Source of the DNA: CAVQCJ01 sp963849365
GTDB taxonomy: Bacteria; Actinomycetota; Actinomycetes; Prado026
Assembly: GCA_963849365.1 (NCBI GenBank)
Contig: CAWKHA010000002.1
Span: 19,170 to 83,169 of the forward strand
DNA: 64,000 bases
Direction: 5' to 3'
The notes under the pieces were generated by a model. That model did not search any database. It saw nothing but the letters and a program-made list of their open reading frames with translations, and was not told where the DNA came from. Every line of letters starts with the position of its first letter. Position 1 is the stretch's first letter. A program made the translations under genes and the position numbers. This document shows positions 50,626-61,100 of the stretch, in pieces.

Positions 50626-51291
50626 TCAGCCGGGGTGGGGGGTTTTGCGCACTTCGGCGGCCAGGACGGCCGCCTGGGTCCTGCGCTGCATGCCCAGCTT
50701 GGCCAGGAGGTTCGAGACGTAGTTCTTGATGGTCTTCTCGGCCAGGTGCAGGCGCTCGCCGATCTGCCGGTTCGTGAGCCCCTCGCCGATCAGCTCGAGG
50801 ATCTCCCGCTCGCGCTCGGTGAGCTCCTTCAACGGGTCGGGCTCGTCCGTCTGCCCGGAGCGCAGCCGATGCATCACCTGCGCGGTCGTGCGCGGGTCCA
50901 GCAGCGAGCCGCCCTCGGCGACGGTGCGGACGGCCCCGAGCAGGTCGCTGCCGCGGATCTGCTTGAGCACGTACCCCGACGCGCCCGCCATGATCGCGTC
51001 GAACAGGGCCTCGTCGTCGGCGAACGACGTGAGCATCAGGCAGGCGAGGTCCGGCATCCGGGAGCGGAGCTCGCGGCACACCGAGACGCCGTCGCCGTCC
51101 GGCAGCCGCACGTCCAGGACCGCGACGTCCGGCCGCAGGGCCGGGACCCGCGCCAGTGCCTCCGCTGCCGTGGACGCCTCCCCGACGACCACGATGTCAC
51201 CGTCGGCCTCGAGCATGTCCTGCACGCCCCGCCGGACCATCTCGTGGTCGTCGAGCAGGAAGACCCGGTACGGCGTGGCGGGCACAGTCAT
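50626..51291 (-). CDS. devR: NarL/LuxR-family response regulator, DevR/DosR-like
   Basis: A 221-residue regulator strongly resembling DosR. The receiver domain has LLDDHEMVRRGVQDML, phosphoacceptor Asp60 in VAVLDVRLPDGDG, LTSF and GYVLK (Lys110). The output domain has LTEREREILELIGEGLTNRQIGERLHLAEKTIKNYVSNLLAKLGMQRRTQA. Residues Lys186, Lys189 and Asn190 match the DosR residues Lys179, Lys182 and Asn183 that contact the operator, and Thr205 matches DosR Thr198. ATG at 51291 was chosen; GTG at 51300 is possible, and neither has a clear ribosome site. It follows the nitroreductase gene by 18 bp, so it is made from the cyd operon message and is probably autoregulated through the box at 56094. 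Confidence 0.93.
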   Translation of the reverse strand: MTVPATPYRVFLLDDHEMVRRGVQDMLEADGDIVVVGEASTAAEALARVPALRPDVAVLDVRLPDGDGVSVCRELRSRMPDLACLMLTSFADDEALFDAIMAGASGYVLKQIRGSDLLGAVRTVAEGGSLLDPRTTAQVMHRLRSGQTDEPDPLKELTEREREILELIGEGLTNRQIGERLHLAEKTIKNYVSNLLAKLGMQRRTQAAVLAAEVRKTPHPG

Positions 51292-51309
51292 GAGTGGCAC
51301 GTTAGCCGT

Positions 51310-52293
51310 TCAGTCGACCTCGAACACGTCCGACACCGGCAGGCGTGGCGTGGGCGGCGGCGTCTCCCCGTGCCCGATGCGCAGCACGATCTGCGGGTGC
51401 CGCCAGCCGGAGGCGGGGTCCCGCACCAGCCACCGCAGGTCGGGCACCTCCACGGCCTGCGACAGCAGCCCGACGCTCAGCCCCCGGGCCGTCGCGGTGA
51501 GCAGGACCCGCTCGAGCGCCATGCCCGCGCGCACCCAGTCGACCGGGTGGTCGCCGCTGGTGAGCAGCACCGCCATCAGCGTGGACCGTTCGAAGTCGGC
51601 GGTCGGTCGGTCGGCCACGGGCCGGCCGAAGGCCAGGTCGCGGACCATGGCGTGCGGGTCGGTCGGCCTGGGGCCGAGCGACTCGGCCGGGATTCCCACC
51701 CCCTCGGCGCCGTCCCGGTCGACCGTCCACAAGGAGACCTCGTCGACGAGCGCGCGGTCCGCGCGCTGGGCCCGGTCGGCGGCGTGCATGGCATCGGTCA
51801 CCACGGCGCGGTGCAGTCCCGTCGTCACCTCCAGGTGCGCGCCCTCGAGCGCGGCCGCCTCCTGGAGCCGGTCGAACTCCTCGTACTTGACCAGCTGTTC
51901 GGTGAACGGCATGCGGCTGGTCCGCCTGTCGGGGATCGCCTCGAACAGGGCCCGGTCCTCGATGGGCTGCGCGGTCGGCCCGGCGATGTGCACGGTCGCG
52001 GCGAAGCGCTGGTCCTGCGTCGACGGGACCAGCTCGACGACGGCGGCCCGGCCGGCCGCCCCGATGGCGAGCCGCAGGTTGAGCACGGCGGCGCCCACGG
52101 ACAGGTAGACCTCGCGGCCGGCGGGGTCCAGCAGCGAGGGGGCCCGCTCCGGTACCGCGAACACGTCGACCTGCTCCCCGTGCGCGTGGAACCGCCAGGG
52201 TTGGCTGTTGAGGATCGACGGCGCCTTGACGGCCGCGGCGACTGCTGCCTCCACCGCCGCGGGGTCCAGGGTCTGCTGTGCTGCGCCGGTCAT
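51310..52293 (-). CDS. Acg-family nitroreductase-like flavoprotein
   Basis: A 327-residue protein with two nitroreductase-fold halves, as in Acg (Rv2032) and Rv3131 of the DosR regulon. The N-terminus has AAAVKAPSILNSQPWRFHAHG, the flavin-binding start, and the C-terminal half has ATARGLSVGLLSQAVEVPDLRW and PQIVLRIGHGETPPPTPR. In Acg the active-site lid occludes the nicotinamide site, so the protein may sequester FMN rather than reduce substrates. ATG at 52293 overlaps the CoA transferase stop as ATGA and follows CGAGGAGGCAGCC. It is the fourth gene of the cyd operon, directly before devR. Confidence 0.9.
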   Translation of the reverse strand: MTGAAQQTLDPAAVEAAVAAAVKAPSILNSQPWRFHAHGEQVDVFAVPERAPSLLDPAGREVYLSVGAAVLNLRLAIGAAGRAAVVELVPSTQDQRFAATVHIAGPTAQPIEDRALFEAIPDRRTSRMPFTEQLVKYEEFDRLQEAAALEGAHLEVTTGLHRAVVTDAMHAADRAQRADRALVDEVSLWTVDRDGAEGVGIPAESLGPRPTDPHAMVRDLAFGRPVADRPTADFERSTLMAVLLTSGDHPVDWVRAGMALERVLLTATARGLSVGLLSQAVEVPDLRWLVRDPASGWRHPQIVLRIGHGETPPPTPRLPVSDVFEVD

Positions 52294-53578
52294 GGCTGCC
52301 TCCTCGCCGAGTCGGCCGGGGCCGACGTCCCGCTGGTCCGCGACAGGCCGATGAACGAGGCCTCCTCGTGGAGCTCCTCCCGGACCCGCGGATCGGCGGC
52401 CTGCTCGATCAGCGCCTGGGCCTGGTCGATCCGGTCCCGGCCGAAGAGCTCGGCGGTGCCGTGCTCGGTGATCACGGCGGTGTGCTGGAACGAGGTCACC
52501 GGCTCGCTGAGCATCGGCACGATCGTCGAGCAGTCGGCCTTCGGGTGCCACGAGCGCAGCGCGATGAGCGCCTGGCCGCCCGGGGAGTGCAGCGATCCGA
52601 CGACGAAGTCGCTCTGCCCGCCGAACCCGGAGTAGACGCGGGTCCCGACCAGGGAGGCGTTGGCCTGGTCGAAGAGGTCCACCTCGAGCGCGGAGTTCAC
52701 CGACACCATCTGGGTGTTCGCGGCGATCCGCGCCGGGTCGTTGGCCACCTGGGTGGCGAGCATGTGCAGCCGGGGGTTCGAGTCCGCCCACGCGTACAGC
52801 TCCGGGCTGCCGAACAAGAACGACGCGTTGATCGGTGTCTGCGGGTCGAGCGCGCCGGCCCGCTCCAGCCCGAGCACCCCGTCGCTGATCATCTCCGACC
52901 AGACCCGCAGGCCCTTGCGGTCCACCAGCGCCCGCAGCACCGCGTCGGGCACGAGCCCGATCCCGGCCTGGATCGTCGCGCCGTTCCGGACCCTGGAGGC
53001 CACCCGATCGCCGATGAGCGCCGTCTGCGCGTCGTCCGCGTGGCCCTGGCCGCCGGGAGAGACCAGGGCCCGCTCCACCTCGACCACGAGGTCGACATCG
53101 TCGGCCGGGATCAGCGCGTCGCCGAACGTGTACGGCATGCGCGGGTTGACCACCGCGACGACCAGCCCGCCCCGCGAACGCGCCGCCGCGACCGCGGCCG
53201 GCAGGATGTTGACCTCCGTGCCCATCGAGAAGACCCCGCCGCGAGCCGGGGCGACCTGCACGATCACCGCATCGGGGGCCAGCGGCACCCGCAGCAGGAC
53301 CGGGACCATCGACAGCCGGCTGGGGACGTAGGACAGCGTCGGCTGCCCGCGCATCCCGGGGCCCACGAAGCAGGTCTCCAGCCGCACGCCTGGCCGGCTC
53401 GGCACCCCCGCCTGCGCGTTCAGCATGTGGAGCGTCCACGCGGGCACCATCAGGTCCAGGGCGTCGACCGCCTCCCACGGGGTGGCGAAATTGCCCGACG
53501 CGACGACCCGCGGCCGCTCGACGGTGCCCGCGACGGCCTCGGCCATCTGCCGGAGGGAGACGGTACGCACTCGTTCAG

Positions 53579-53582
<4 letters not shown>
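52290..53582 (-). CDS. Acetyl-CoA hydrolase/CoA-transferase family protein
   Basis: A 430-residue CoA-transferase of the Cat1/4-hydroxybutyrate type. NGATIQAGIGLVPDAVLRAL and VWSEMISDGVLGLE contain the catalytic Glu region. GGVFSMGTEVNILPAAVAAAR, SGFGGQSDFVVGS, and SFQHTAVITEHGTAELFGRDR are further family marks. It may swap CoA between acetyl-CoA and succinate or another acid, conserving the thioester energy while releasing acetate. GTG at 53582 overlaps the cydB stop as GTGA; a longer frame reaching 54581 runs inside cydB and was rejected. Together with acetyl-CoA synthetase it forms an acetate-acetyl-CoA exchange route. Hydrolase versus transferase activity cannot be told from sequence. Confidence 0.87.
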
Positions 53583-54598
<1,016 letters not shown>

Positions 54599-54607
54599 CG
54601 TCCCCCC

Positions 54608-56056
54608 TCAGTACGCGAACGCCAGCGGGCGCTGCTGGTCGTCGTCCTGCTCCGGCCCGGGCTCGCCGGGGACGGGCTCGTCCAGCGGACCGGCCTTGGC
54701 GTACCGCAGGAACAGGGTCAGCTCGACCACCGCGAGCACGCCGTAGGTGAGCGTGAACGCGATCAGCGACAGCAGGACGGTGCCGGCACCGACCGAGGGC
54801 GAGACCCCGGCCTCCGTGAGCAGGCGCACCGACGGGTTACCGCTCGGGTTCGGCACGACCACCCAGGGCTGGCGTCCCATCTCGGTGAAGATCCAGCCGA
54901 ACGAGTTCGCCAGGAACGGCGCGACGGCGGCCAGGACGGCGGCACCGACCCACCAGCGGCTGGCCGGGGCCCGGCCGCGCCGGTAGAGCCAGAAGCCGAG
55001 CAGGCCCACGGCGACGGTCAGCAGCCCGAGCCCGATCATCAGCCGGAAGCTCCAGTACGTGACCGGCAGGCTGGGGATGTAGTCGCCGGCCCCGTACTTG
55101 GCCGCGGCTGCGGCCTGCAGGTCGTCCACGCCCTGCACGGTGCCGTTCGTCGAGTCGGTGGCCATGAAGGCGAGCAGGCCTGGGATCGTGATCGACTTGA
55201 CCTCGTCGCAGCTGGCGTCGATGGAGCCGAACGCGAAGATCGACAGGCCGGCGCCCTGCTCGGTGCCGCACAGGGCCTCGGCCGCCGCCATCTTCATCGG
55301 CTGCTGCTTGGTCATGATCTGGCCCTGGATGTGACCGGACAGCGTCACGGCGACGCCGGCGAGCACGACCGCGACGAGGCCGACCCGCACCGTGCGGCGG
55401 TAGACGTCGACGTGCGCCGAGACCGGGTCGCGGCGGGCCAGGTGCCAGGCGGAGACGGCCATCACGACGGCACCCGCGACCAGGAACGCGCCGGCGATCG
55501 TGTGCGGGAACGTGACCAGCACGGTGGAGTTGGTCAGCAGCGCCCAGATGCTGGTCAGCTCGGCCCGCCCGGAGTCCGGGTTGTACGTCACGCCGACCGG
55601 GTGCTGCATGAACGAGTTGGCGGCCAGGATGAAGTACGCCGACATGTTGACCGCGATCGCCACCATCCAGATGCAGGCCAGGTGCACCTTCTTGGGCAGG
55701 ATGCTCCAGCCGAAGATCCACAGGCCCAGGAACGTGGACTCGATGAAGAAGGCCGCGAGCCCTTCGATCGCCAGCGGGGCGCCGAACACGTCCCCGACGA
55801 ACCGGGAGTAGTCGCTCCAGTTCATCCCGAACTGGAACTCCTGCACGATCCCGGTGACCACGCCCAGCGCGAAGTTGATCAGGAAGAGCTTCCCGAAGAA
55901 CTTCGTCGCCCGGAACCACGCCGGGTTGCCCGTGCGCACCCAGGCGGTCTGCATGACCGCCACCAGAGGTGCGAGCCCGATCGTCAGCGGGACGAACAGG
56001 AAGTGGTAGACGGTGGTGATGCCGAACTGCCAACGGGCGACGTCGAGGGAGTTCAC
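54608..56056 (-). CDS. cydA: Cytochrome bd oxidase subunit I
   Basis: A 482-residue subunit carrying the haems. WQFGITTVYHFLFVPLTIGL holds a haem-ligand His (His18, E. coli His19), TFPHTIAGAFLVAG the second His, and EFQFGMNWSDYSRFVGDVFGAPLAIEG and FFIESTFLGLWIFGW the acidic proton channel. The Q-loop is the short type with MTKQQPMKMAAAEALCGTE. GTG at 56056 follows GAGAGGCTGGCGC. It is the first gene of a five-gene operon ending in devR. The operator lies 44 bp upstream and overlaps the stop codon of the GH26 gene. Confidence 0.95.
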   Translation of the reverse strand: MNSLDVARWQFGITTVYHFLFVPLTIGLAPLVAVMQTAWVRTGNPAWFRATKFFGKLFLINFALGVVTGIVQEFQFGMNWSDYSRFVGDVFGAPLAIEGLAAFFIESTFLGLWIFGWSILPKKVHLACIWMVAIAVNMSAYFILAANSFMQHPVGVTYNPDSGRAELTSIWALLTNSTVLVTFPHTIAGAFLVAGAVVMAVSAWHLARRDPVSAHVDVYRRTVRVGLVAVVLAGVAVTLSGHIQGQIMTKQQPMKMAAAEALCGTEQGAGLSIFAFGSIDASCDEVKSITIPGLLAFMATDSTNGTVQGVDDLQAAAAAKYGAGDYIPSLPVTYWSFRLMIGLGLLTVAVGLLGFWLYRRGRAPASRWWVGAAVLAAVAPFLANSFGWIFTEMGRQPWVVVPNPSGNPSVRLLTEAGVSPSVGAGTVLLSLIAFTLTYGVLAVVELTLFLRYAKAGPLDEPVPGEPGPEQDDDQQRPLAFAY

Positions 56057-56093
56057 GCGCGCCAGCCTCTCGGCCGCGCCAACCCCGCCTGTA

Positions 56094-56107
56094 GGGACCT
56101 AGGTCCC
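56094..56107. promoter_or_regulatory. Perfect DosR-like operator upstream of cydA-devR operon
   Basis: GGGACCTAGGTCCC is an uninterrupted 14-base palindrome centred 44 bp upstream of the cydA GTG. The TAG stop of the upstream GH26 gene (56101-56099) sits in its middle. Confidence 0.8.
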
Positions 56108-57127
56108 GAACCAGGGGTTGCCCAGCATGGCCTGGAACGCGTGCAGCACGGTCGGGTCGGAGGTGACCCGGAAGTCGCGCTGCACGCCGTGGTCGTCGAC
56201 CCGGTCCGCGTCGAAGTAGACCATCGCCCTGATCTGGGGGTGCGCCTGGGCGTACGCCGTCGCGCCCGAGACCCAGGCCGCCTTCGCCGCCGGGTCGGTC
56301 TGGTCCGAGCCGTACTCGCCGATGACGATCGGCTTGGCGTGCCCGGCCGCCCAGGCCATGAAGTCGGTGGCGACGTCGGCGAACGAGCGGTCCGTGCCGA
56401 TCGCGTAGACGTCGGCGCACAGCCAGTCGACCTGGTCGTCCCCGGGGTAGTACGCCGGTGCGTCGGTCGCGGTGAAGCTGCCCGCCAGCGGGCACCAGAC
56501 CCAGCCCACGTTGTCGGCGCCCACTTGCTGGAAGATCGCGCGGATGTGCTTCCAGGCCGCGACGAAGTCGGCGGGCCCGCCGACGGTCGCGTCGAGGTTG
56601 GCCCGGTTCATCTCCCAGCGCCACCGCAGCAGCACGGGCTTGCCGAGCGCCTTGAGGTCGGTGGCGCGCTGCCGGATCAGGTCGTCGTACGTCCCGGCCA
56701 CGATCTGCGAGCTGTCGGTCCCGGACCAGGAGATCATCAGCTGCCGGCCCTGGTCGAGGAACGCCCGGTCGGCCGCGTCCGGGAACGGGTCGCTCCACGG
56801 GTGGTAGACGTGCACGAGGTCGAGCGGGCGCCCGGTCGTGCGCTCGAAGTCCGCGACCGCGTCCACCCGGCCCGTCTGGCCGGCTTTCGCCGGCTTGACC
56901 CAGGCGCCGACCCAGGCGCCCGACGCCGGCGGCTGCGGTCCCTGGGCCACGGACACGGCCGGACCCTTGCTGGTGCCTCCGGTGCCCGTGCCGCCGGACG
57001 GTGCCGACGCCGACGCGGAGGGGGAGGTGCCGGTCGGGGCCGGGGCCGACGCGGACGAGCAGCCCGCGGCGAGCAGCGCGACCGTCCCGAGGGCGGCGGC
57101 GACCCATCCTGCGCGGTTCGGTCTCAC
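56099..57127 (-). CDS. GH26-like glycoside hydrolase lipoprotein (beta-mannanase family)
   Basis: A 342-residue lipoprotein. The signal peptide ends in LLAAGCSS (lipidated Cys23), followed by a Ser/Ala/Gly/Thr linker. The catalytic domain (about 80-340) has HVYHPWSDPF, LMISWSG, LLRWRWEMNRAN with the likely acid/base Glu, WLCADVYAIG and PIVIGEYGSDQ with the likely nucleophile Glu. These fit the GH26 plan of clan GH-A. It probably cleaves beta-mannan or a related beta-glycan at the cell surface. GTG at 57127 was chosen by the signal peptide; the ribosome site is weak. Its stop codon lies in the cyd operator. Confidence 0.8.
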   Translation of the reverse strand: MRPNRAGWVAAALGTVALLAAGCSSASAPAPTGTSPSASASAPSGGTGTGGTSKGPAVSVAQGPQPPASGAWVGAWVKPAKAGQTGRVDAVADFERTTGRPLDLVHVYHPWSDPFPDAADRAFLDQGRQLMISWSGTDSSQIVAGTYDDLIRQRATDLKALGKPVLLRWRWEMNRANLDATVGGPADFVAAWKHIRAIFQQVGADNVGWVWCPLAGSFTATDAPAYYPGDDQVDWLCADVYAIGTDRSFADVATDFMAWAAGHAKPIVIGEYGSDQTDPAAKAAWVSGATAYAQAHPQIRAMVYFDADRVDDHGVQRDFRVTSDPTVLHAFQAMLGNPWFGT

Positions 57128-57171
57128 CCCAACGTGACGTGCGGCGTGCGCGCCTGGTTCCTCGTCCCGGG

Positions 57172-57426
57172 TCAGACCGGCGCGCGCCCGGTGCCGATGT
57201 CCTCGGCCCGGCGCTCGGACCCTCGCTGGGCCCCGACGTCGTTCCCGTGGATCACGAGGTAGACCAGCGTGCCGACGAACGGGAAGACGACCACGGCGAC
57301 CAGCCACAGCGCCCGGTGCAGCCCCGGCATCCCCGGACGGGTGAAGATGTTCCAGATCGTCATCCCGTAGATGATCAGCAACGGGATGAAGATCAGCAGC
57401 AGGAAGAACCACGACCAGAACCCCAT
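57172..57426 (-). CDS. Small membrane protein, PLDc_N-like
   Basis: An 84-residue protein with two membrane helices (FWSWFFLLLIFIPLLIIYGM and LWLVAVVVFPFVGTLVYLVIHG) and a basic C-terminus. The pattern, with a FPFVGTLVYLV end to the second helix, is that of the phospholipase-D-nuclease N-terminal domain (PLDc_N) family of small proteins, whose role is unknown. ATG at 57426 has GCGGGAGGCTGC upstream. It is transcribed in the same direction as the MarR gene but separated from it by a 197-bp region with a long palindrome. Confidence 0.8.
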   Translation of the reverse strand: MGFWSWFFLLLIFIPLLIIYGMTIWNIFTRPGMPGLHRALWLVAVVVFPFVGTLVYLVIHGNDVGAQRGSERRAEDIGTGRAPV

Positions 57427-57546
57427 TGCAGCCTCCCGCTCGGCGGGCCGGGCCCGCGCCGCCCCGCCCTCCGCATCGTGCCACTCGCCGTCCCCCCTGT
57501 CCGCCAGTCCACCCACCCGCCCCCCGCCCACCCGCCCCCCTTCGAC

Positions 57547-57601
57547 GATCATGAGAGATGTGGGAGTGGGAGCGTTCCCACCCGACACATCTCTCATGAT
57601 C
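57547..57601. repeat. Long nested palindrome, copy 1 (TGAGAGATGT family)
   Basis: GATCATGAGAGATGTG at 57547-57562 pairs perfectly with CACATCTCTCATGATC at 57586-57601. Inside, GTGGGA and TCCCAC form a second perfect stem around GCGT. It stands 23 bp beyond the MarR stop and may be a factor-independent terminator or a REP-like element. It shares 17 of 18 bases of its right arm region with the copy at 62698-62715. Confidence 0.75.
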
Positions 57602-57623
57602 AACGGGGCCAGGGCGGGGGCGG

Positions 57624-58136
57624 TCAGAAGTCGCCGGCGCCCCGGCGCAGCTCGAGCAGGACCCCGACGAGGTCCTGGACGCGGCCCGGGTCCAGGCCCG
57701 GCGCCGCGAACACCCGCTCGTTGAGCGCAGCCGTCGCCTGCTGGGCCAGCTCGCGCCCGGCCGGGGTGATCTCGGCCAGGACTCCGCGGCCGTCGCTGGG
57801 GTGCGGTGCCCGCCGGACCAGCCCCTGGGCCTCCAACCGGTCGACGACGTTCGTGACCGACGCCGGGTGGACCTGCAGGCGCGACCCCACCTTGGACAGC
57901 GGCAGCGCCCCGCCGCGGGAGAACAGCAGCAGCATGAGCATCTCGTAGCGGGCGAAGGTGAGACCGAACGGTCTCAGTACTTCGTCGACGCGGGCCAGCA
58001 TGATCTGGTGCGCCCGCATCACCGACGTCACCGCGGCCATCCCGGGAGCCGCCTCGCCCCAGCCGCGCTCGACCCACTGGCGCTGCGCCTCGGCGATCGG
58101 GTCGAACGGCAGCGGCGGGTGGCGGGGCTCGGTCAC
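57624..58136 (-). CDS. MarR-family transcriptional regulator
   Basis: A 170-residue winged-helix regulator. The dimerisation helix is MRAHQIMLARVDEVLRPFGLTF, the HTH LSKVGSRLQVHPASVTNVVDRLEAQGLVRR and the wing PSDGRGVLAEITPAG. GTG at 58136 follows AGGATGAGCGC; ATG at 58166, overlapping the icmF stop, is an alternative without a ribosome site. It lies immediately after icmF, so it is cotranscribed and probably autoregulates through the palindrome at 61509-61541. Ligands in this family are often acyl-CoAs or phenolics; here isobutyryl- or butyryl-CoA is a reasonable guess. Confidence 0.87.
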   Translation of the reverse strand: MTEPRHPPLPFDPIAEAQRQWVERGWGEAAPGMAAVTSVMRAHQIMLARVDEVLRPFGLTFARYEMLMLLLFSRGGALPLSKVGSRLQVHPASVTNVVDRLEAQGLVRRAPHPSDGRGVLAEITPAGRELAQQATAALNERVFAAPGLDPGRVQDLVGVLLELRRGAGDF

Positions 58137-58165
58137 GCGCTCATCCTGGCGGAGCGAGGACCGCA

Positions 58166-61100
58166 TCACACGTTGCGGCGGTACTGACCGCCCACCTCGA
58201 AGAACGCCTGGGTCAGCTGGCCCAGCGAGCAGACCCGTACCGCGTCCATCAGCTCGCCGAAGACGTTGCCGCCGGAGGTCGCCACCTCCTTGAGCCGGGC
58301 CAGCGCCGCGTCCGCCTCGCCGCGGTGGGCCGCATGGAACGTCGCCAGCCGCTCCAGCTGGGACTCTTTCTCCTCCTGCGTGGCCCTGGCCAGCTCCAGC
58401 CGGGGGTGCTCGGTCGCCGGGCTCGGGTCCAGGAACGTATTCACCCCGACGAGCGGCAGCGAGCCGTCGTGCTTGCGCTGCTCGTACACCATCGACTCGT
58501 CCTGGATCCGCCCGCGCTGGTAGCCGGTCTCCATCGCGCCCAGGACTCCGCCCCGCTCGGACAGTCGCTCGAACTCCGCGAGCACCGCCTCCTCGACGAG
58601 GTCGGTGAGCTCCTCGACCACGTACGAGCCCTGCAGCGGGTTCTCGTTGCCGGCGAGTCCCCACTCCTTGTCGATGATCATCTGGATGGCCAGCGCCCGC
58701 CGGACCGAGTGCTGGCTCGGCGTGGTGACCGCCTCGTCGTACGCATTCGTGTGCAGCGAGTTGCAGTGGTCGTAGATCGCGCACAGCGCCTGCAGCGTCG
58801 TACGGATGTCGTTGAAGTCCATCTCCTGCGCGTGCAGTGAGCGGCCAGACGTCTGCACGTGGTACTTCAGCTTGCGCGAGCGCTCCCCTGCGCCGTACCG
58901 CTCGCGCATCCCGACCGCCCAGATCCGCCGCGCGACCCGGCCGAGCACGGTGTACTCGGCGTCCATGCCGTTGCTGAAGAAGAACGACAGGTTCGGCGCG
59001 AAGTCGTCGATGGCCATCCCCCTGGCCAGGTACGCCTCCACGAACGTGAAGCCGTTCGCGAGCGTGAACGCCAGCTGAGTGATCGGGTTCGCCCCGGCCT
59101 CGGCGATGTGGTAGCCGGAGATCGACACCGAGTAGAAGTTGCGCACCTGGTTCGCGATGAACCACTCCTGCACGTCCGCCATGCACCGCAGCGCGAACTC
59201 GGTGGAGAAGATGCACGTGTTCTGGCCCTGGTCCTCCTTGAGGATGTCGGCCTGGACTGTCCCGCGCACCGTGCTGAGCACCTGCGCGCGGATGCCCGCC
59301 GCCTCGGCCGCCGTGGGCGCGCGGCCCTCGCGGCCCTCGAACGCGTCCAGCTGCTGGTCGATCGCGGTGTTCAGGAACATGGCGAGGATCGCCGGCGCCG
59401 GCCCGTTGATGGTCATCGAGACCGAGGTCGTTGGGGCGACGAGGTCGAAGCCGGCGTACAGCGCCTTCATGTCGTCGAGCGTGGCGACCGACACCCCGGA
59501 CGTGCCGACCTTGCCGTAGACGTCCGGCTGGGGAGCAGGGTCGCGGCCGTAGAGCGTCACCGAGTCGAACGCCGTCGAGAGCCGCGTCGCCTCGGCTCCG
59601 GCCGCGAGCAGGTGGAACCGCCGGTTCGTACGGAACGGGTCGCCCTCGCCGGCGAACATCCGCGCCGGTGCCTCGGCGTCGCGCTTGAGCGGGAACACAC
59701 CGGCGGTGAACGGGAACCGGCCCGGCAGGTTCTCCGCCCGCAGGTAGCGCACCAGCTCGCCATGGTCACGGGTGCGCGGCAGCGCCACCCGCGGGACCGA
59801 CGTGCCGGACAGCGTCGTACGGCGCAGCGGCGTGACCACCTCGCGGCCGCGCACGTGGAAGACCAGCTCGTCGCCCCGGTACTGCTCCACGACGGACGGC
59901 CAGTGCTCGAGCTGCGCGCGCACGCCGTCGGGGTCGGACTCCGGGCGGTCGAGCTCGGCCAGGTCGACGTCGAGCTGGTCCAGCACCCGACGGACCGGGG
60001 CCGTCTCGCCGTCCGTCGCACCCGCCGCGGCCAGCTCGTCCGCGGTGGTCGCGACCGCCTGCCGCCGGCGCGCGACATCGGCGAGCTGCTCCGATGCTGC
60101 GTGGTAGGCGCGCACCGTCTCGGCCACCTCGGCCAGGTAGCGCACGCGGGCCGACGGCACCACCGTCGTCAGCCCGGTCGAGACCTTGGTGGTGACCGGC
60201 GCCAGCGTCCCCGGCCGTACGTGCAGCCCGCGCTCGGCGAGCAGGTCGCGCAGGTACTGGTACAGCGCGGTGACGCCGTCGTCGTCGAAGCGCGCCGCGC
60301 TGGTCCCGAAGACCGGCATGTCCTCCCACGGGACGCCGAACGCCTCCCGGTTGCGCACCAGCTGGCGGGCGACGTCGCGGCGCGCGTCGTCGGCGCCGCG
60401 CCGCTCGAACTTGTTCACCGCCACCACGTCCGCGAAGTCCAGCATGTCGATCTTCTCCAGCTGCGACGCGGCGCCGTACTCCGGCGTCATCACGTACAGC
60501 GAGGCGTCGACGAACGGCACGATCGCGGCGTCGCCCTGGCCGATGCCCGGCGTCTCCACGACGACGAGGTCGTAGCCCGCGGCCTTGCACGCGACGATGA
60601 CGTCGCCCAGGTGCGACGGCAGCTCGCTGCCCGCGCCACGGGTGGCCATCGAGCGGAAGAACACCGGGCCGCCGTCGAGGCTGTTCATCCGGATCCGGTC
60701 GCCGAGCAGGGCGCCGCCGTGGCGCCGCCGGGTCGGGTCGACGGCCAGCACCGCCACCTTGACCTTGTCCTCCTGGTCGACCCGCAGCCGGCGCACCAGC
60801 TCGTCGGTCAGCGACGACTTGCCCGAGCCGCCGGTACCGGTGATCCCCAGGACGGGCACCGTCCGGCCGTCGGCCGCGCCGTGCACCGCCTCGCGCAGCG
60901 CCCGCGCCGCCTGCATGGCCTCCGCCGGGTGGGCCGCGCCCGCCGACTCGAGCACCGTGATCGCGCGCGCGAGCGCCGCCTGGTCGCCGGCGAGCACGGC
61001 GTCGACCGGCGGCGGGCAGGTGCCGAGGTCCGTGTCCGCCTCGGCGACGATCCGGTTGACCATCCGGGCCAGGCCCAGCCGCTGGCCGTCCTCCGGCGTG

